This document shows positions 37,107 through 45,291 of a DNA stretch of 64,000 bases, piece by piece; positions within the stretch are counted from its first letter, which is position 1; the number at the start of each line of letters is the position of its first letter. The DNA is from Myxococcales bacterium (GTDB taxonomy: Bacteria > Myxococcota_A > UBA9160 > UBA4427): assembly GCA_012959805.1 (NCBI GenBank), contig DUCN01000011.1:1-64000 (forward strand), given 5' to 3'. The position numbers and the translations under genes are program-made. The notes below the pieces were generated by a model. It had not been told where the DNA came from and did not search any database. It saw only the letters and a program-made list of their open reading frames with translations.

Positions 37107-38548
37107 TACATCCCACCCGGATCGGTATCGGACCCGAAACCACCGCCGGCAAAATCGTCTTGGGGCGCGGGCTGGAAGTCTCCGCCTGAAGCGCCATCGT
37201 AGGGATTATCCGAGAGCGGCCAGTCACGAAACTGCGCATAACGTCCCTCGAACTCGAGCTTCACCGTTCCGGTTGGACCGTTTCGCTGCTTGGAGATGAT
37301 CAGCTCGGCCAGATTCTCGAATTCAGTTTCCTTGTTGTAGACGATATCACGGTAAATGAAGGCAATGATGTCCGCATCTTGCTCGATCGCACCGGACTCA
37401 CGCAGATCTGCCAACATCGGGCGCTTGTCTTCCTTCCGCGTTTCCGGACCACGGTTGAGCTGTGAAAGCGCCATGACCGGGATATCCAATTCTTTCGCCA
37501 AGCCCTTCAAGCCCCGACTAATCTCCGAAATTTCCTGTTCACGGCTCTGGGTATTGCGATCACCGCGCGCGAGCTGGAGATAGTCGACGATCACGAGGTC
37601 GAGACCATGCTGTGAATGCAATCGGCGACATTTTGCTCGTATCTCGAGGATCGACGCTGAGCCGGTGTCATCAATCCAGAGCTTCGCCTCCGCCAATCGG
37701 CCCGCAGCAGCCATCAGTCGCGAATGCGCATCCGTCGAAATCAGCCCGCTTCGAAAGAGTGCGAAGTCGACCTGGGCTTCCGAGGAGAGCATTCGCATGA
37801 CAAGAGAGCGGGTCGTCATTTCAAGGGAGAAGACGGCGACCTTCTTGCCATAATCGACGGCGGCGTTGCGGCCGATATTGAGCGCGAGCGCCGTCTTGCC
37901 CATGGAGGGTCGCGCGGCCAGAATAAAAAGATCCCCTGGCTGCAATCCACCGGTCATCTCATCTAGGTTCTCATAGCCACTAGACAGACCGGTGAGTTCA
38001 CCGCTGCGGGTCATCAACATGTCGATGTGGCTGACCGCGTCGTGCATTTCGACGGAGATGCTCGAGAGACTCGTGCTGGCTTTCTCTGTCGAGAGTCCGA
38101 AGATGCGACTTTCGGCTTCATCGAGGAGCGAGTCCGCGGACTCGCCATGGTCGTAGCCCAGGGCCACGATCTCGCTCGCCGTCGAGATCAAGCTCCGCTT
38201 GATCGAGCGATCCCGAACGATCTTGGCGTAGTGGATGATGTTGGCGGGTGTCGCCTCGTAGTCGGCGATTTCCGCCAGAGCAACGGGCCCGCCCACGCTT
38301 TCGAGAAGGCTCTCGCCCTTCAGGTACGCGGCGAGCGTGGTCAGGTCGACCGGTTGATTGTCGTCCCGCAGACGCACCATCGACCGGTACAACATCTGAT
38401 GGGAGGGATGATAGAAATCTTCCTCCCGGACTTCGGTGACCACAGCGTGGATGGCGTCATTGTCGAGTAGGATCGCGGACAGCACGGCCTTCTCGGCCTC
38501 GATGTCATGCGGGGGAACTCGCCCTGCAATCTCATCCAACTCGCCCAC
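37106..38548 (-). CDS. dnaB: Replicative DNA helicase
   Basis: Hexameric fork helicase, 480 residues. The N-terminal domain PPHDIEAEKAVLSAILLDN covers about 10-110. The RecA-like domain has Walker A AARPSMGKTALALNI, H1a, Walker B LVIVDYLQLARG, the H3/H4 segments SQLNRGPETR and DLRESGAIEQDADIIAFIYRD. No intein is present, although dnaB is a common intein site. The Gly/Asp-rich C-terminal tail (GASGGDFQPAPQDDFAGGGFG) is typical. It lies downstream of rplI in the conserved rpsF-rpsR-rplI-dnaB order. Confidence 0.97.
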   Translation of the reverse strand: MGELDEIAGRVPPHDIEAEKAVLSAILLDNDAIHAVVTEVREEDFYHPSHQMLYRSMVRLRDDNQPVDLTTLAAYLKGESLLESVGGPVALAEIADYEATPANIIHYAKIVRDRSIKRSLISTASEIVALGYDHGESADSLLDEAESRIFGLSTEKASTSLSSISVEMHDAVSHIDMLMTRSGELTGLSSGYENLDEMTGGLQPGDLFILAARPSMGKTALALNIGRNAAVDYGKKVAVFSLEMTTRSLVMRMLSSEAQVDFALFRSGLISTDAHSRLMAAAGRLAEAKLWIDDTGSASILEIRAKCRRLHSQHGLDLVIVDYLQLARGDRNTQSREQEISEISRGLKGLAKELDIPVMALSQLNRGPETRKEDKRPMLADLRESGAIEQDADIIAFIYRDIVYNKETEFENLAELIISKQRNGPTGTVKLEFEGRYAQFRDWPLSDNPYDGASGGDFQPAPQDDFAGGGFGSDTDPGGM

Positions 38549-38590
38549 GCTCCCTCCTCTACGCCGCCATTGGCGTCGAGAGTAGCCGGT

Positions 38591-39049
38591 CTATCCCGCC
38601 GCCGTGACCTTCACCTGAAACTCTGCGACGACATCACTACGCAGCCGAATCGCAATCGTATGCTCGCCAACGGTCTTGATCGGTTCCTGAAGAACGATCT
38701 TTCGACGATCGACTTCGAGCCCCTTCTCCGCCAGCAGGTCGGCCAGGTTCTGAGTCGTCACCGACCCGAAGAGCTTGCCTCCCTCTCCGGCCTGGGCCTC
38801 GATCTCGAGCTTCGTGCCGTCGATCCTGGTCTTGACCGCCTCGATATCCGAGAGCTCTTTTCCTCGTTTCTCGGAAATCATGCGCTGTTGATGCTCGACC
38901 TGATGGACTCGCTCGGTCGTTGCGAGAACGGCTTTGCCCTGGGGTACGAGGAAATTTCGGGCGAAACCCGGCTTGACGCTGACGACTTCGCCGGCGTTAC
39001 CAAGGGCATGGACATCTTCATTCAGAATGACTTGGACAGTTCCCATCAT
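38591..39049 (-). CDS. rplI: 50S ribosomal protein L9
   Basis: 152 residues. The N-terminal RNA-binding domain VQVILNEDVHALGNAGEVVSVKPGFARNFLVPQGKA is highly conserved. A long connecting helix (residues about 42-75) and the C-terminal domain LFGSVTTQNLADLL...GLEVDRRKIVL follow. Two adjacent ATG codons (39049 and 39046) are possible starts. It lies 7 nt after rpsR and before dnaB. Confidence 0.97.
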   Translation of the reverse strand: MMGTVQVILNEDVHALGNAGEVVSVKPGFARNFLVPQGKAVLATTERVHQVEHQQRMISEKRGKELSDIEAVKTRIDGTKLEIEAQAGEGGKLFGSVTTQNLADLLAEKGLEVDRRKIVLQEPIKTVGEHTIAIRLRSDVVAEFQVKVTAAG

Positions 39050-39056
39050 CGACTCC

Positions 39057-39548
39057 TCAGAAATGGCTCGGGGCGTAAGGAAGCATGGCCAGCTGGCGCG
39101 CGCGCTTGATTTCCTGCGCGAGCGGTCGCTGATGCTTGGCGCAGGTGCCGGAAATTCGGCGCGGCGTCATCTTGCCCGTTTCGGTGATGAAGAGTCGCAA
39201 AGTTTTGACGTCCTTGTACGACATCGTGAGGTTCTTGTCCGCGCAAAATCGGCAAACCTTGCGGCGCTGGAACGTGCCCTTCTTCTTGGCCGACTTGCGA
39301 GCCTTCTTGCGAGCAGCCGCCCGCAGACGACCCTTCACGGTCAAGGGAGCGCGCGGCGCGCGGTCATCGCGGGATGGGCGCGACCCTCGATCGCCATATC
39401 CACCCCGATCGCCGCCACCGGAACCCGTGGAGGACGAACCACCACTCGAAGCACTTCGCGGCGCGCGCGGCGGGCTATCGCCGCCTGCGGCGGGACCACT
39501 CGGCGGCTTGCCGGCTTCCGTCGACTGGTCGCTCGATTCTTCGCTCAC
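39057..39548 (-). CDS. rpsR: 30S ribosomal protein S18 with long N-terminal extension
   Basis: The S18 core is only the last 70 or so residues: [57 protein letters not shown]. It keeps the CxxC and C..H residues of the zinc-binding (C+) form. About 90 residues precede it: a Ser/Gly/Pro-rich disordered part (1-70) and a strongly basic part ([20 protein letters not shown]). Common S18 is 75-90 residues, so this one is about twice as long. ATGA overlap with rpsF, whose product is its ribosomal partner. Confidence 0.95.
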   Translation of the reverse strand: MSEESSDQSTEAGKPPSGPAAGGDSPPRAPRSASSGGSSSTGSGGGDRGGYGDRGSRPSRDDRAPRAPLTVKGRLRAAARKKARKSAKKKGTFQRRKVCRFCADKNLTMSYKDVKTLRLFITETGKMTPRRISGTCAKHQRPLAQEIKRARQLAMLPYAPSHF

Positions 39549-40204
39549 GACTTCTCCTCCCCTTCGGACTTGTCGGTCTCGGCCTTCTCGGTCTTCTCGG
39601 CGGCCGCTCCGTCGGTTTCCGCAGCTTCGGTTTCCTTCGCCGCCTCGGCCACAACCGTCTCACCCGATTTCGGATCGACTGCGACGCCAGAGCCTTCAGC
39701 TGGGCTAACGCCTTCAGCCGAAGCCTCAGCCTCCGCAGCGGCGCTCGCCGCCTTTGCTTCTTCCGCGGCCTTGAGTGCCGTTTCGCGTTCGGATTCTTCA
39801 GCCGCACGACGCGTAGCGGCTTCTTCGGCTTCGCGAGCTGCCCGCTCTTCGGCGCGCTTGGTCTGCTCAACCTCGGCCTCGGACGCGGACGCCTTGCGGG
39901 CATCGACGTCGGCGACATCCCCGTCGGCCAGGATCGTTAGAAATCGCAGAACCGATTCTTCAAGCCGCAGCGTGCGCTCGAGATCGGCCACGACCTTGCC
40001 CTCGTCGAGGAACATCAGCGTGTAGTAATGACCCTTGCTGAACTTCCGGACCTCGTAGGCAAGCTTCCGCTTCCCGTGGTCCTCGCACATCAGGCGCGTC
40101 GCGCCACTGGATTCCAGAACGCCATCGAGCTTGCTCAAGATGACCTGGCCGCCCTCGTCCGAAATTTCCGGCTGGACGATGAACGTCGTTTCATATTCCC
40201 GCAA
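39545..40204 (-). CDS. rpsF: 30S ribosomal protein S6 with long acidic C-terminal tail
   Basis: Residues 1-100 are the S6 ferredoxin-like fold ([51 protein letters not shown]). About 115 further residues are Glu/Ala/Lys-rich and probably disordered ([17 protein letters not shown], ending KSEGEEKS). S6 usually ends near 95-130 residues. I choose TTG 40204 as start: it gives the conserved MREYET N-terminus and has GGAGG (40211-40215) exactly 6 nt upstream. The frame upstream to 40348 does not look coding. First gene of the rpsF-rpsR-rplI-dnaB run. Confidence 0.94.
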   Translation of the reverse strand: MREYETTFIVQPEISDEGGQVILSKLDGVLESSGATRLMCEDHGKRKLAYEVRKFSKGHYYTLMFLDEGKVVADLERTLRLEESVLRFLTILADGDVADVDARKASASEAEVEQTKRAEERAAREAEEAATRRAAEESERETALKAAEEAKAASAAAEAEASAEGVSPAEGSGVAVDPKSGETVVAEAAKETEAAETDGAAAEKTEKAETDKSEGEEKS

Positions 40205-40210
40205 TGCTTT

Positions 40211-40243
40211 CCTCCCGGTCAGATGTCTTTTACGACATCCGGG
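40211..40243 (-). promoter_or_regulatory. rpsF leader hairpin next to the Shine-Dalgarno sequence
   Basis: On the minus strand the RNA just before rpsF folds as CCCGG-ATGTC, loop GTAAAA, GACAT-C-(tga)-CCGGG, running into the GGAGG ribosome binding site (40211-40215). The lower stem (40214-40218 with 40239-40243) pairs bases that overlap the Shine-Dalgarno sequence, with a 3-nt bulge. S6:S18 heterodimers are known to autoregulate rpsF by binding a leader that mimics their 16S site. This hairpin is a candidate for such an element; I could not check the published consensus. Confidence 0.5.
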
Positions 40244-40427
40244 CGCTCTTGTTTCGAGCAGATGGCCAGAACGCTTGTTCGTCCGGACATTTGCCTTGCT
40301 CCGACCCAAGCGATCGCCGCTCATCAAACCGAGCAAGGGCGATACCAAGAACCGAGGAACAAGTGGGAACGCGATGGGTACTCGCGATCCGCTTCGAGAA
40401 CACCGAGGTTGATAGTTGGTGTTTAGT

Positions 40428-40446
40428 GGGGCAATGCCCCTTTTTT
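40428..40446 (+). terminator. Rho-independent terminator
   Basis: GGGGC, loop AAT, GCCCC, followed at once by six T on the plus strand. The short stem is all G-C with a tight loop and ideal U tract. No annotated plus-strand gene precedes it, which supports an unannotated transcript in 40206-40427. Confidence 0.7.
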
Positions 40447-40769
40447 GAAGCGCTTACGGGTAACACAGATGAAGCAGACCGGGCAATGGGTAACGTGACG
40501 TGAATCCGCTTCTCCAATCCCATCTCCGCGAACACTCATCGTCTCCGACATGGCGATCGCCCGATCACGCCATTGGCCCGCGGGGGGCACTCCCACAGGT
40601 TGCCGAAACGTCATCCAGACGGAGAGATTCGACCCGGTACCAGCCTCGGAACCTCACGGCTTCGCCCGTGCTCATCGATCAGTCCCCAATCCGCACAAAC
40701 GAACAATCGACTTTTCGATCACGAGATCTCCTCAGCATGCCAACCCAATGAAGCAGGAGTAGCGGGCCA
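40447..40769. other. Intergenic region with a 7-bp direct repeat
   Basis: No credible gene. GGGTAAC occurs twice, at 40458-40464 and 40488-40494, exactly 30 bp apart (about three helical turns). Such phased repeats can be activator sites, possibly for the rpsF promoter. Otherwise nothing is recognised. Confidence 0.35.
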
Positions 40770-41100
40770 TTGCTTCTTACCCTGCTCCTGAGCGTGTCAC
40801 TCTGGATTGGCGCCCCCGCTGGCTCCGCTCAGGACTTCGGGCCTGCCCGCCCCCTCCAATCGGGACCTGGAACCTTCGCGACCGGAGATCCCCGAGCAGC
40901 CTGGCATCGATTGGTTCCTCGAAGTCGCTGCATAGCGCGGGCTCGACCGGAAGGACATCCTCTCGCCGAGGCCGTGCGAGGACGCAACCGCCGCCAGCTA
41001 CTGCGAACTCGGCGGCGGCGACTCTTTGTCCGGCCATCATTTCTGCGCCGAATGCCAACTCGCAACAACGCTCTACCCGATTCTGTCGATACCACCCTAA
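40770..41100 (+). pseudogene. Probable degenerate small exported protein gene
   Basis: A signal-peptide-like start (LLLTLLLSVSLWIGAPAGSA) at TTG 40770, with GCAGGAG upstream, runs to about 40860. Coding character then continues in the +1 frame: NRDLEPSRPEIPEQPGIDWF, then LEVAA, an amber TAG (40933-40935), RGLDRKDILSPRPCEDATAA and GHHFCAEC, ending at TAA 41098-41100. A single-base slip near the C-rich run at 40850-40856 and one CAG-to-TAG change would restore a protein of about 110 residues with four Cys. Family unknown. Sequencing error is possible. Confidence 0.4.
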
Positions 41101-41166
41101 GTTGCATTCATGCACTCGTGGTGCAATATTCTTTTTGCGCCCAACGACGGAATGAGAGAGAGCGAA

Positions 41167-42996
41167 ATGCCGACTTCAGTGGAAGAACCAACGACGACAG
41201 ATGAAGCAACCGCCCAGCACGAGTTCGACGCAGCGCGAATGCGAGAGAAGTACCGCGAAGAGCGTGACCGACGTCTGCGCGACGACGGCAACGAACAATA
41301 CGTCGAGGTCAAAGGCGAGTTTGCTCACTTCCTCGATGACCCTTATGCCGAATCGGGCTTCGAACGCGAGAGCCTTCACGACGAAGTCGAAGTGCTCGTC
41401 ATCGGCGGCGGCTTCGGCGGACTCCTGGCAGGCGCGCGACTGCGTCAAGCCGGCGTCGAAGACGTCCGCATCATCGATCCCGCATCGGACTTCGGCGGGA
41501 CCTGGTACTGGAATCGGTACCCGGGCATCGCCTGCGACATCGAGTCCTACACATATCTGCCGATGCTCGAAGAGCTCGATTATGTGCCCAAGGAGAAATA
41601 CGCCTTCGGTCCCGAGATCCTCGACCACAGTCAGGCCATCGCTCGTAAATTCGATCTGTATCGCGACGTTTGCTTTCAGACTCGAGTCGAGGACCTTCGA
41701 TGGAGCGAAGAGGATGCGCGCTGGATCGTGACGACCAATCGCGGTGACCGAATGAAGGCGCACTATGTCTGCCTCGCAACCGGCCCTCTGAATCGTCCAA
41801 AGCTGCCTGGCATTGCCGGGATCGAAGACTTCGAAGGCCACACCTTTCATGCCAGTCGCTGGGATTATGAATACACGGGCGGAGGTTCAGACGGCAATCT
41901 AACCGGACTCGAAGGCAAGCGGGTTGGCATCATCGGCACGGGTGCGACATCCGTCCAGTGCGTTCCGCATATCGGGGCCTCCGCCGAGCAGCTCTACGTC
42001 TTCCAGCGCACTCCATCGTCGATCGACGTGAAAGACAATCCGGCAACCGATCCGGAATGGAAGAAAAGATTGAAGCCGGGTTGGCATCAGCACCGCATGG
42101 ATAATTTCAATTCACTGGTCTCCGGCATTCCACAGCCCGAAGACCTGGTCAACGACGGCTGGACGGATCTGATCGGCAAACTCATCGTCGGACTTCGCGA
42201 GGCCGCAGGCAAAGATCAGCCGCCCACCGATATCGAGAAAGCCATCGAACTTGCAGACTTCGAAAAGATGGAAGAAATCCGTGCGCGCGTAGACAGCATC
42301 GTCGACAACGCCGATACCGCCGAGGCTCTCAAGCCCTACTACCGCCAATTCTGTAAGCGCCCCTGCTTTCACAACGAATACCTTGACACGTTCAATCGAC
42401 CCAACGTCAAGCTCGTCGACACGAAGGGGAAGGGCGTCGAACGAATCACCAAGCGCGGTGTCATCGTGAACGGCCACGAATACGATGTCGATTGCCTGAT
42501 CTATGCCAGTGGCTTCGAGGTCGGAACGGATTATTCACGGCGTGCGGATCTTCATCTCTACGGTCGAAGCGGGCAAACACTGACGGACAAATGGTCAGAC
42601 GGCGTGCGCACGCTCCACGGAATGCATGTTCGCGACTTCCCGAATTGCTTCATCATGAGCAATCCCCAAGCGGGCTTTACGGCCAGCTATCCGCATCTCC
42701 TGAACGAACAAGCCAAACATCTGGCGTACATCATCAAGACCGGAATCGACAAAGGACTTCGAACGGTCGAAGCCAGCGAAGCCGGAGAGAGCGGATGGGT
42801 CGAGCAGTGTATCGACAAGGCTCGACTCGCCACCGACTTCGTCGAAAATTGCACCCCCGGCTATTACAACAACGAAGGGCAGATGTCGAAGCGAAGTATT
42901 CAGGACGGATTTTATGGTGGCGGATCGATCCAGTTCTTCAAGATCCTCGAAGACTGGCGCAAGGCGGACGAGTTCGAGGGAATGGAGCTTGGCTGA
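41167..42996 (+). CDS. Flavin-containing monooxygenase, Baeyer-Villiger type
   Basis: A 609-residue FAD/NADPH enzyme. The FAD Rossmann motif is VLVIGGGFGGLLAGARL with GGTWYWNRYPGIACDIES. The Baeyer-Villiger fingerprint is present as FEGHTFHASRWD. The NADPH motif is VGIIGTGATSVQ. An N-terminal 80-residue charged extension occurs in related large BVMOs (steroid- or phenylacetone-type). It inserts oxygen next to a ketone; the substrate is unknown. ATG 41167 is chosen; ATG 41152 is also possible. A TetR gene overlaps its end, so expression is probably substrate-controlled. Confidence 0.9.
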   Translation: MPTSVEEPTTTDEATAQHEFDAARMREKYREERDRRLRDDGNEQYVEVKGEFAHFLDDPYAESGFERESLHDEVEVLVIGGGFGGLLAGARLRQAGVEDVRIIDPASDFGGTWYWNRYPGIACDIESYTYLPMLEELDYVPKEKYAFGPEILDHSQAIARKFDLYRDVCFQTRVEDLRWSEEDARWIVTTNRGDRMKAHYVCLATGPLNRPKLPGIAGIEDFEGHTFHASRWDYEYTGGGSDGNLTGLEGKRVGIIGTGATSVQCVPHIGASAEQLYVFQRTPSSIDVKDNPATDPEWKKRLKPGWHQHRMDNFNSLVSGIPQPEDLVNDGWTDLIGKLIVGLREAAGKDQPPTDIEKAIELADFEKMEEIRARVDSIVDNADTAEALKPYYRQFCKRPCFHNEYLDTFNRPNVKLVDTKGKGVERITKRGVIVNGHEYDVDCLIYASGFEVGTDYSRRADLHLYGRSGQTLTDKWSDGVRTLHGMHVRDFPNCFIMSNPQAGFTASYPHLLNEQAKHLAYIIKTGIDKGLRTVEASEAGESGWVEQCIDKARLATDFVENCTPGYYNNEGQMSKRSIQDGFYGGGSIQFFKILEDWRKADEFEGMELG

Positions 42997-43624
42997 GCGC
43001 AAGCCCACCCAGGACGCAGCGAATCTGGACGGTCGCCGGGGTCGCAAGGCCAAATCGCGCCTTGCGATCTGCGAAGCCTGTCTCGATCTGATTCAAGAAG
43101 GCATTTTGCAGCCGAGCGCCGAGCGAATCGCGAAACGAGCGGGCGTCTCTCGGCGATTGATCTTCAATCATTTCGCGGACCTCAGTGAGCTCTATGACGC
43201 CGTCGCTGAAGTCAGCATGCAGCGTTATGCGCCGCTCCTGAAGCATATTCCAGAAGATGTTCCGATCGAGCAGCGCGTCGACCGACTCGTCGAAGTCCGG
43301 GCCAATTATTTCGAAGCAACGACATTGATCACCTGGGCATTGACCGCGCAAGCCCTCGTCGGCCCGGCAATCGAACAGGCGGTCCGGGTGTCGAGGGAAG
43401 GACTCGAGCGCCACCATCGAAGCATTCGGCGGCTCTTTGAAAAAGAACTCGAAGACCTTCCCCCAAGAGATCGATCCGAAGTTCTCGAAGCCATGACCGC
43501 TGCGACCAGCCCGCTCTTCTGGGAATATCTGCGGCAAAGTCGAGGAATCTCAAAGCCTCGCGCACGCTCAGTCGTTAGACGCAACCTGATCGCGCTCTTG
43601 CGGGACGCAGGCGTCGAAATCTAG
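42989..43624 (+). CDS. TetR-family transcriptional regulator
   Basis: About 211 residues. The TetR HTH is RLAICEACLDLIQEGILQPSAERIAKRAGVSRRLIFNHFADLSELYDAV; the C-terminal half is the helical ligand domain. I start at TTG 42989 (LAERKPTQDA), which overlaps the monooxygenase end by 8 nt; codons upstream belong to the monooxygenase in another frame. The ligand domain and the co-transcription suggest control of the monooxygenase by its substrate. No operator was identified upstream of 41167. Confidence 0.85.
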   Translation: MAERKPTQDAANLDGRRGRKAKSRLAICEACLDLIQEGILQPSAERIAKRAGVSRRLIFNHFADLSELYDAVAEVSMQRYAPLLKHIPEDVPIEQRVDRLVEVRANYFEATTLITWALTAQALVGPAIEQAVRVSREGLERHHRSIRRLFEKELEDLPPRDRSEVLEAMTAATSPLFWEYLRQSRGISKPRARSVVRRNLIALLRDAGVEI

Positions 43625-43658
43625 CCGTCGCGGAGACCCGAGTTTCGGCTTCCGCCAG

Positions 43659-44279
43659 CTAACGAGAAAACGACTCGATCAGCGCCTGATGCACTCGCAG
43701 ATCGTCGGTCAGCTCAGGATGAAAAGTACACGCAAAGCGTCGGTCCTGCCTAACAAGAACGGGCTCACCATCGACTCGCGCCAATACCTCGACGTCCGTT
43801 CCCGGCGATAAAATTCGCGGAGCTCGAATGAAGATGCATTCCATGTCGGCCCAGCCGGGCTTCGACTCTCGATCCGTTGGCGCCACAAAAGAGTCGCGTT
43901 GTGTCCCGTAGGCGTTCCGCTCTGTTTCAAAATCGATCAGCCCGAGCGTAGGCACCGGATGATTGCGGGCAGCCCGCGAGAGCATGATCGCTCCCGCACA
44001 GGTTCCGAGCAACGCTCCGCCCGCCTCGGCGAATTCCGCGATCGGCTTGACGAGATCGAATCGGACCAATCCCTTCGAGACCGTCGTACTCTCGCCGCCG
44101 GGCAGGATCAGACCGTGCAGCCCCTCGAGGTCTTTCGGCGCAAGCACGCGCCGCCCACGAACGCTGAGACGCTCGAGGGCGGCGAGATGCTTCTCGATAT
44201 CCCCTTGGATTCCCAAGACACCAACGATCGGAGAATCGGGTGCCGGGAAATCATGCAAGAGAACAGACGACTCGGTCAC
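43659..44279 (-). CDS. pdxT: Pyridoxal 5'-phosphate synthase glutaminase subunit
   Basis: Supplies ammonia to PdxS. Class I amidotransferase fold: VGVLGIQGDIEKHLAAL at the N-terminus, LILPGGESTTVSK, the nucleophile Cys in LLGTCAGAIML, and the His-Glu pair in FHPELTDD. I start at GTG 44279, giving 206 residues, the normal size; it lies 8 nt after the pdxS stop. The frame continues open upstream only because it runs antisense-free through pdxS. Confidence 0.94.
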   Translation of the reverse strand: MTESSVLLHDFPAPDSPIVGVLGIQGDIEKHLAALERLSVRGRRVLAPKDLEGLHGLILPGGESTTVSKGLVRFDLVKPIAEFAEAGGALLGTCAGAIMLSRAARNHPVPTLGLIDFETERNAYGTQRDSFVAPTDRESKPGWADMECIFIRAPRILSPGTDVEVLARVDGEPVLVRQDRRFACTFHPELTDDLRVHQALIESFSR

Positions 44280-44287
44280 GACTCGCT

Positions 44288-45220
44288 CTACCAACCGCGA
44301 TTGGCGAGTCGCTCGTTCTCGGCAAGGGTTTCCATCTCGATCCCCTCCATCGCCTTGCCGAGACCGCGACAGGCATTCAGCACTTCTTCGGGATCTTGCC
44401 AATGCGTATTCGCATGAACGACCGCCCGCGCCCGAGCCGCCGGATCCTCACTCTTGAAGATGCCCGAACCCACGAAGACGGCTTCCGCGCCGAGCGATCG
44501 ACACAGAGCAGCGTCGGGGGGCGTTGCAATTCCGCCCGCAGCAAAATTGGGCACCGGCAACTTCCCATTCTCATGGACGTAGAGAACCAGCTCATAGGGC
44601 GCGCCCATATTCTTGGCCGTCGCCATCAGTTCTTCCGCCGGCATCGCTTGAATCGCACGCATCTCACCGATCACACTTCGAAGATGACGAACAGCTTCGA
44701 CGATGTTGCCGCTTCCGGCTTCACCCTTGGTTCGAATCATCGCAGCACCTTCAGCGATTCGACGCAATGCTTCACCGAGGTTTCGAGCACCACACACAAA
44801 CGGAACCCGATAGTCGCTCTTCAAGATATGATGTTCGTCATCGGCGGGCGTGAGTACTTCACTCTCATCGATAAAGTCGACGCCCATGGCTTCGAGAACA
44901 CGCGCCTCCTGCATATGGCCGATCCGAACCTTGGCCATGACGGGAATCGAGACGGTCTTCTGAATCTGTTCGATCATCTCGACCGCGCTCATTCGCGCGA
45001 CACCACCATCGCGACGAATGTCAGAGGGAACTCGCTCGAGGGCCATGACGGCACACGCGCCCGAGTCCTCGGCAATCTTGGCCTGCTCGGCGTCCGTTAC
45101 GTCCATGATGACACCATTCTTCATCATCTCGGCCAAACCCACCTTGAGTTCGAAGGCCTCCGCGCCGCGGCGCCCTGCCCCGTTGCCGTTCGATCCGCTT
45201 CCGTTTGTGTCTTTTGACAT
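44288..45220 (-). CDS. pdxS: Pyridoxal 5'-phosphate synthase subunit
   Basis: Builds PLP from ribose 5-phosphate, glyceraldehyde 3-phosphate and ammonia (DXP-independent route). The TIM barrel shows [24 protein letters not shown] with the first catalytic Lys, [26 protein letters not shown] with the second Lys, and [17 protein letters not shown] 45220 has GGAGA 7 nt upstream. A Ser/Gly/Asn-rich N-terminal 20 residues is an extra feature. It lies between pdxR and pdxT. Confidence 0.96.
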   Translation of the reverse strand: MSKDTNGSGSNGNGAGRRGAEAFELKVGLAEMMKNGVIMDVTDAEQAKIAEDSGACAVMALERVPSDIRRDGGVARMSAVEMIEQIQKTVSIPVMAKVRIGHMQEARVLEAMGVDFIDESEVLTPADDEHHILKSDYRVPFVCGARNLGEALRRIAEGAAMIRTKGEAGSGNIVEAVRHLRSVIGEMRAIQAMPAEELMATAKNMGAPYELVLYVHENGKLPVPNFAAGGIATPPDAALCRSLGAEAVFVGSGIFKSEDPAARARAVVHANTHWQDPEEVLNACRGLGKAMEGIEMETLAENERLANRGW

Positions 45221-45251
45221 TGGATGTCTCCTTGTTTTCAACTGATCTGTG

Positions 45252-45267
45252 GAGTGAGTGCTCACTC
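45252..45267. promoter_or_regulatory. Palindrome upstream of pdxS
   Basis: GAGTGAG, TG, CTCACTC: perfect 7-bp arms with a 2-bp centre, 32 bp before the pdxS start and just after the pdxR stop. A run of seven A follows on the plus strand. On the transcript this would be a hairpin with a 2-nt loop, which is too tight, so a protein-binding site (possibly PdxR) is the better reading. Confidence 0.45.
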
Positions 45268-45291
45268 GAATAGATAAAAAAAGGTCGAGAG

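Larger units (their letters stand above)
40206..40446 (+). ncRNA. Candidate structured RNA ending in an intrinsic terminator
   Basis: The gap upstream of rpsF is full of nested inverted repeats: GATGTC/GACATC (40222-40239), GCTC/GAGC (40245-40259), CCTTGCTC/GAGCAAGG (40294-40301 and 40331-40338) inside CTTGTTC/GAACAAG (40274-40280 and 40357-40363), and AACACC/GGTGTT (40399-40404 and 40418-40423). It ends with a perfect terminator on the plus strand, although no plus-strand gene lies upstream. Either this is a plus-strand small RNA antisense to the rpsF leader, or the folds belong to the rpsF leader on the minus strand. The 5' end is a guess. Confidence 0.4.
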
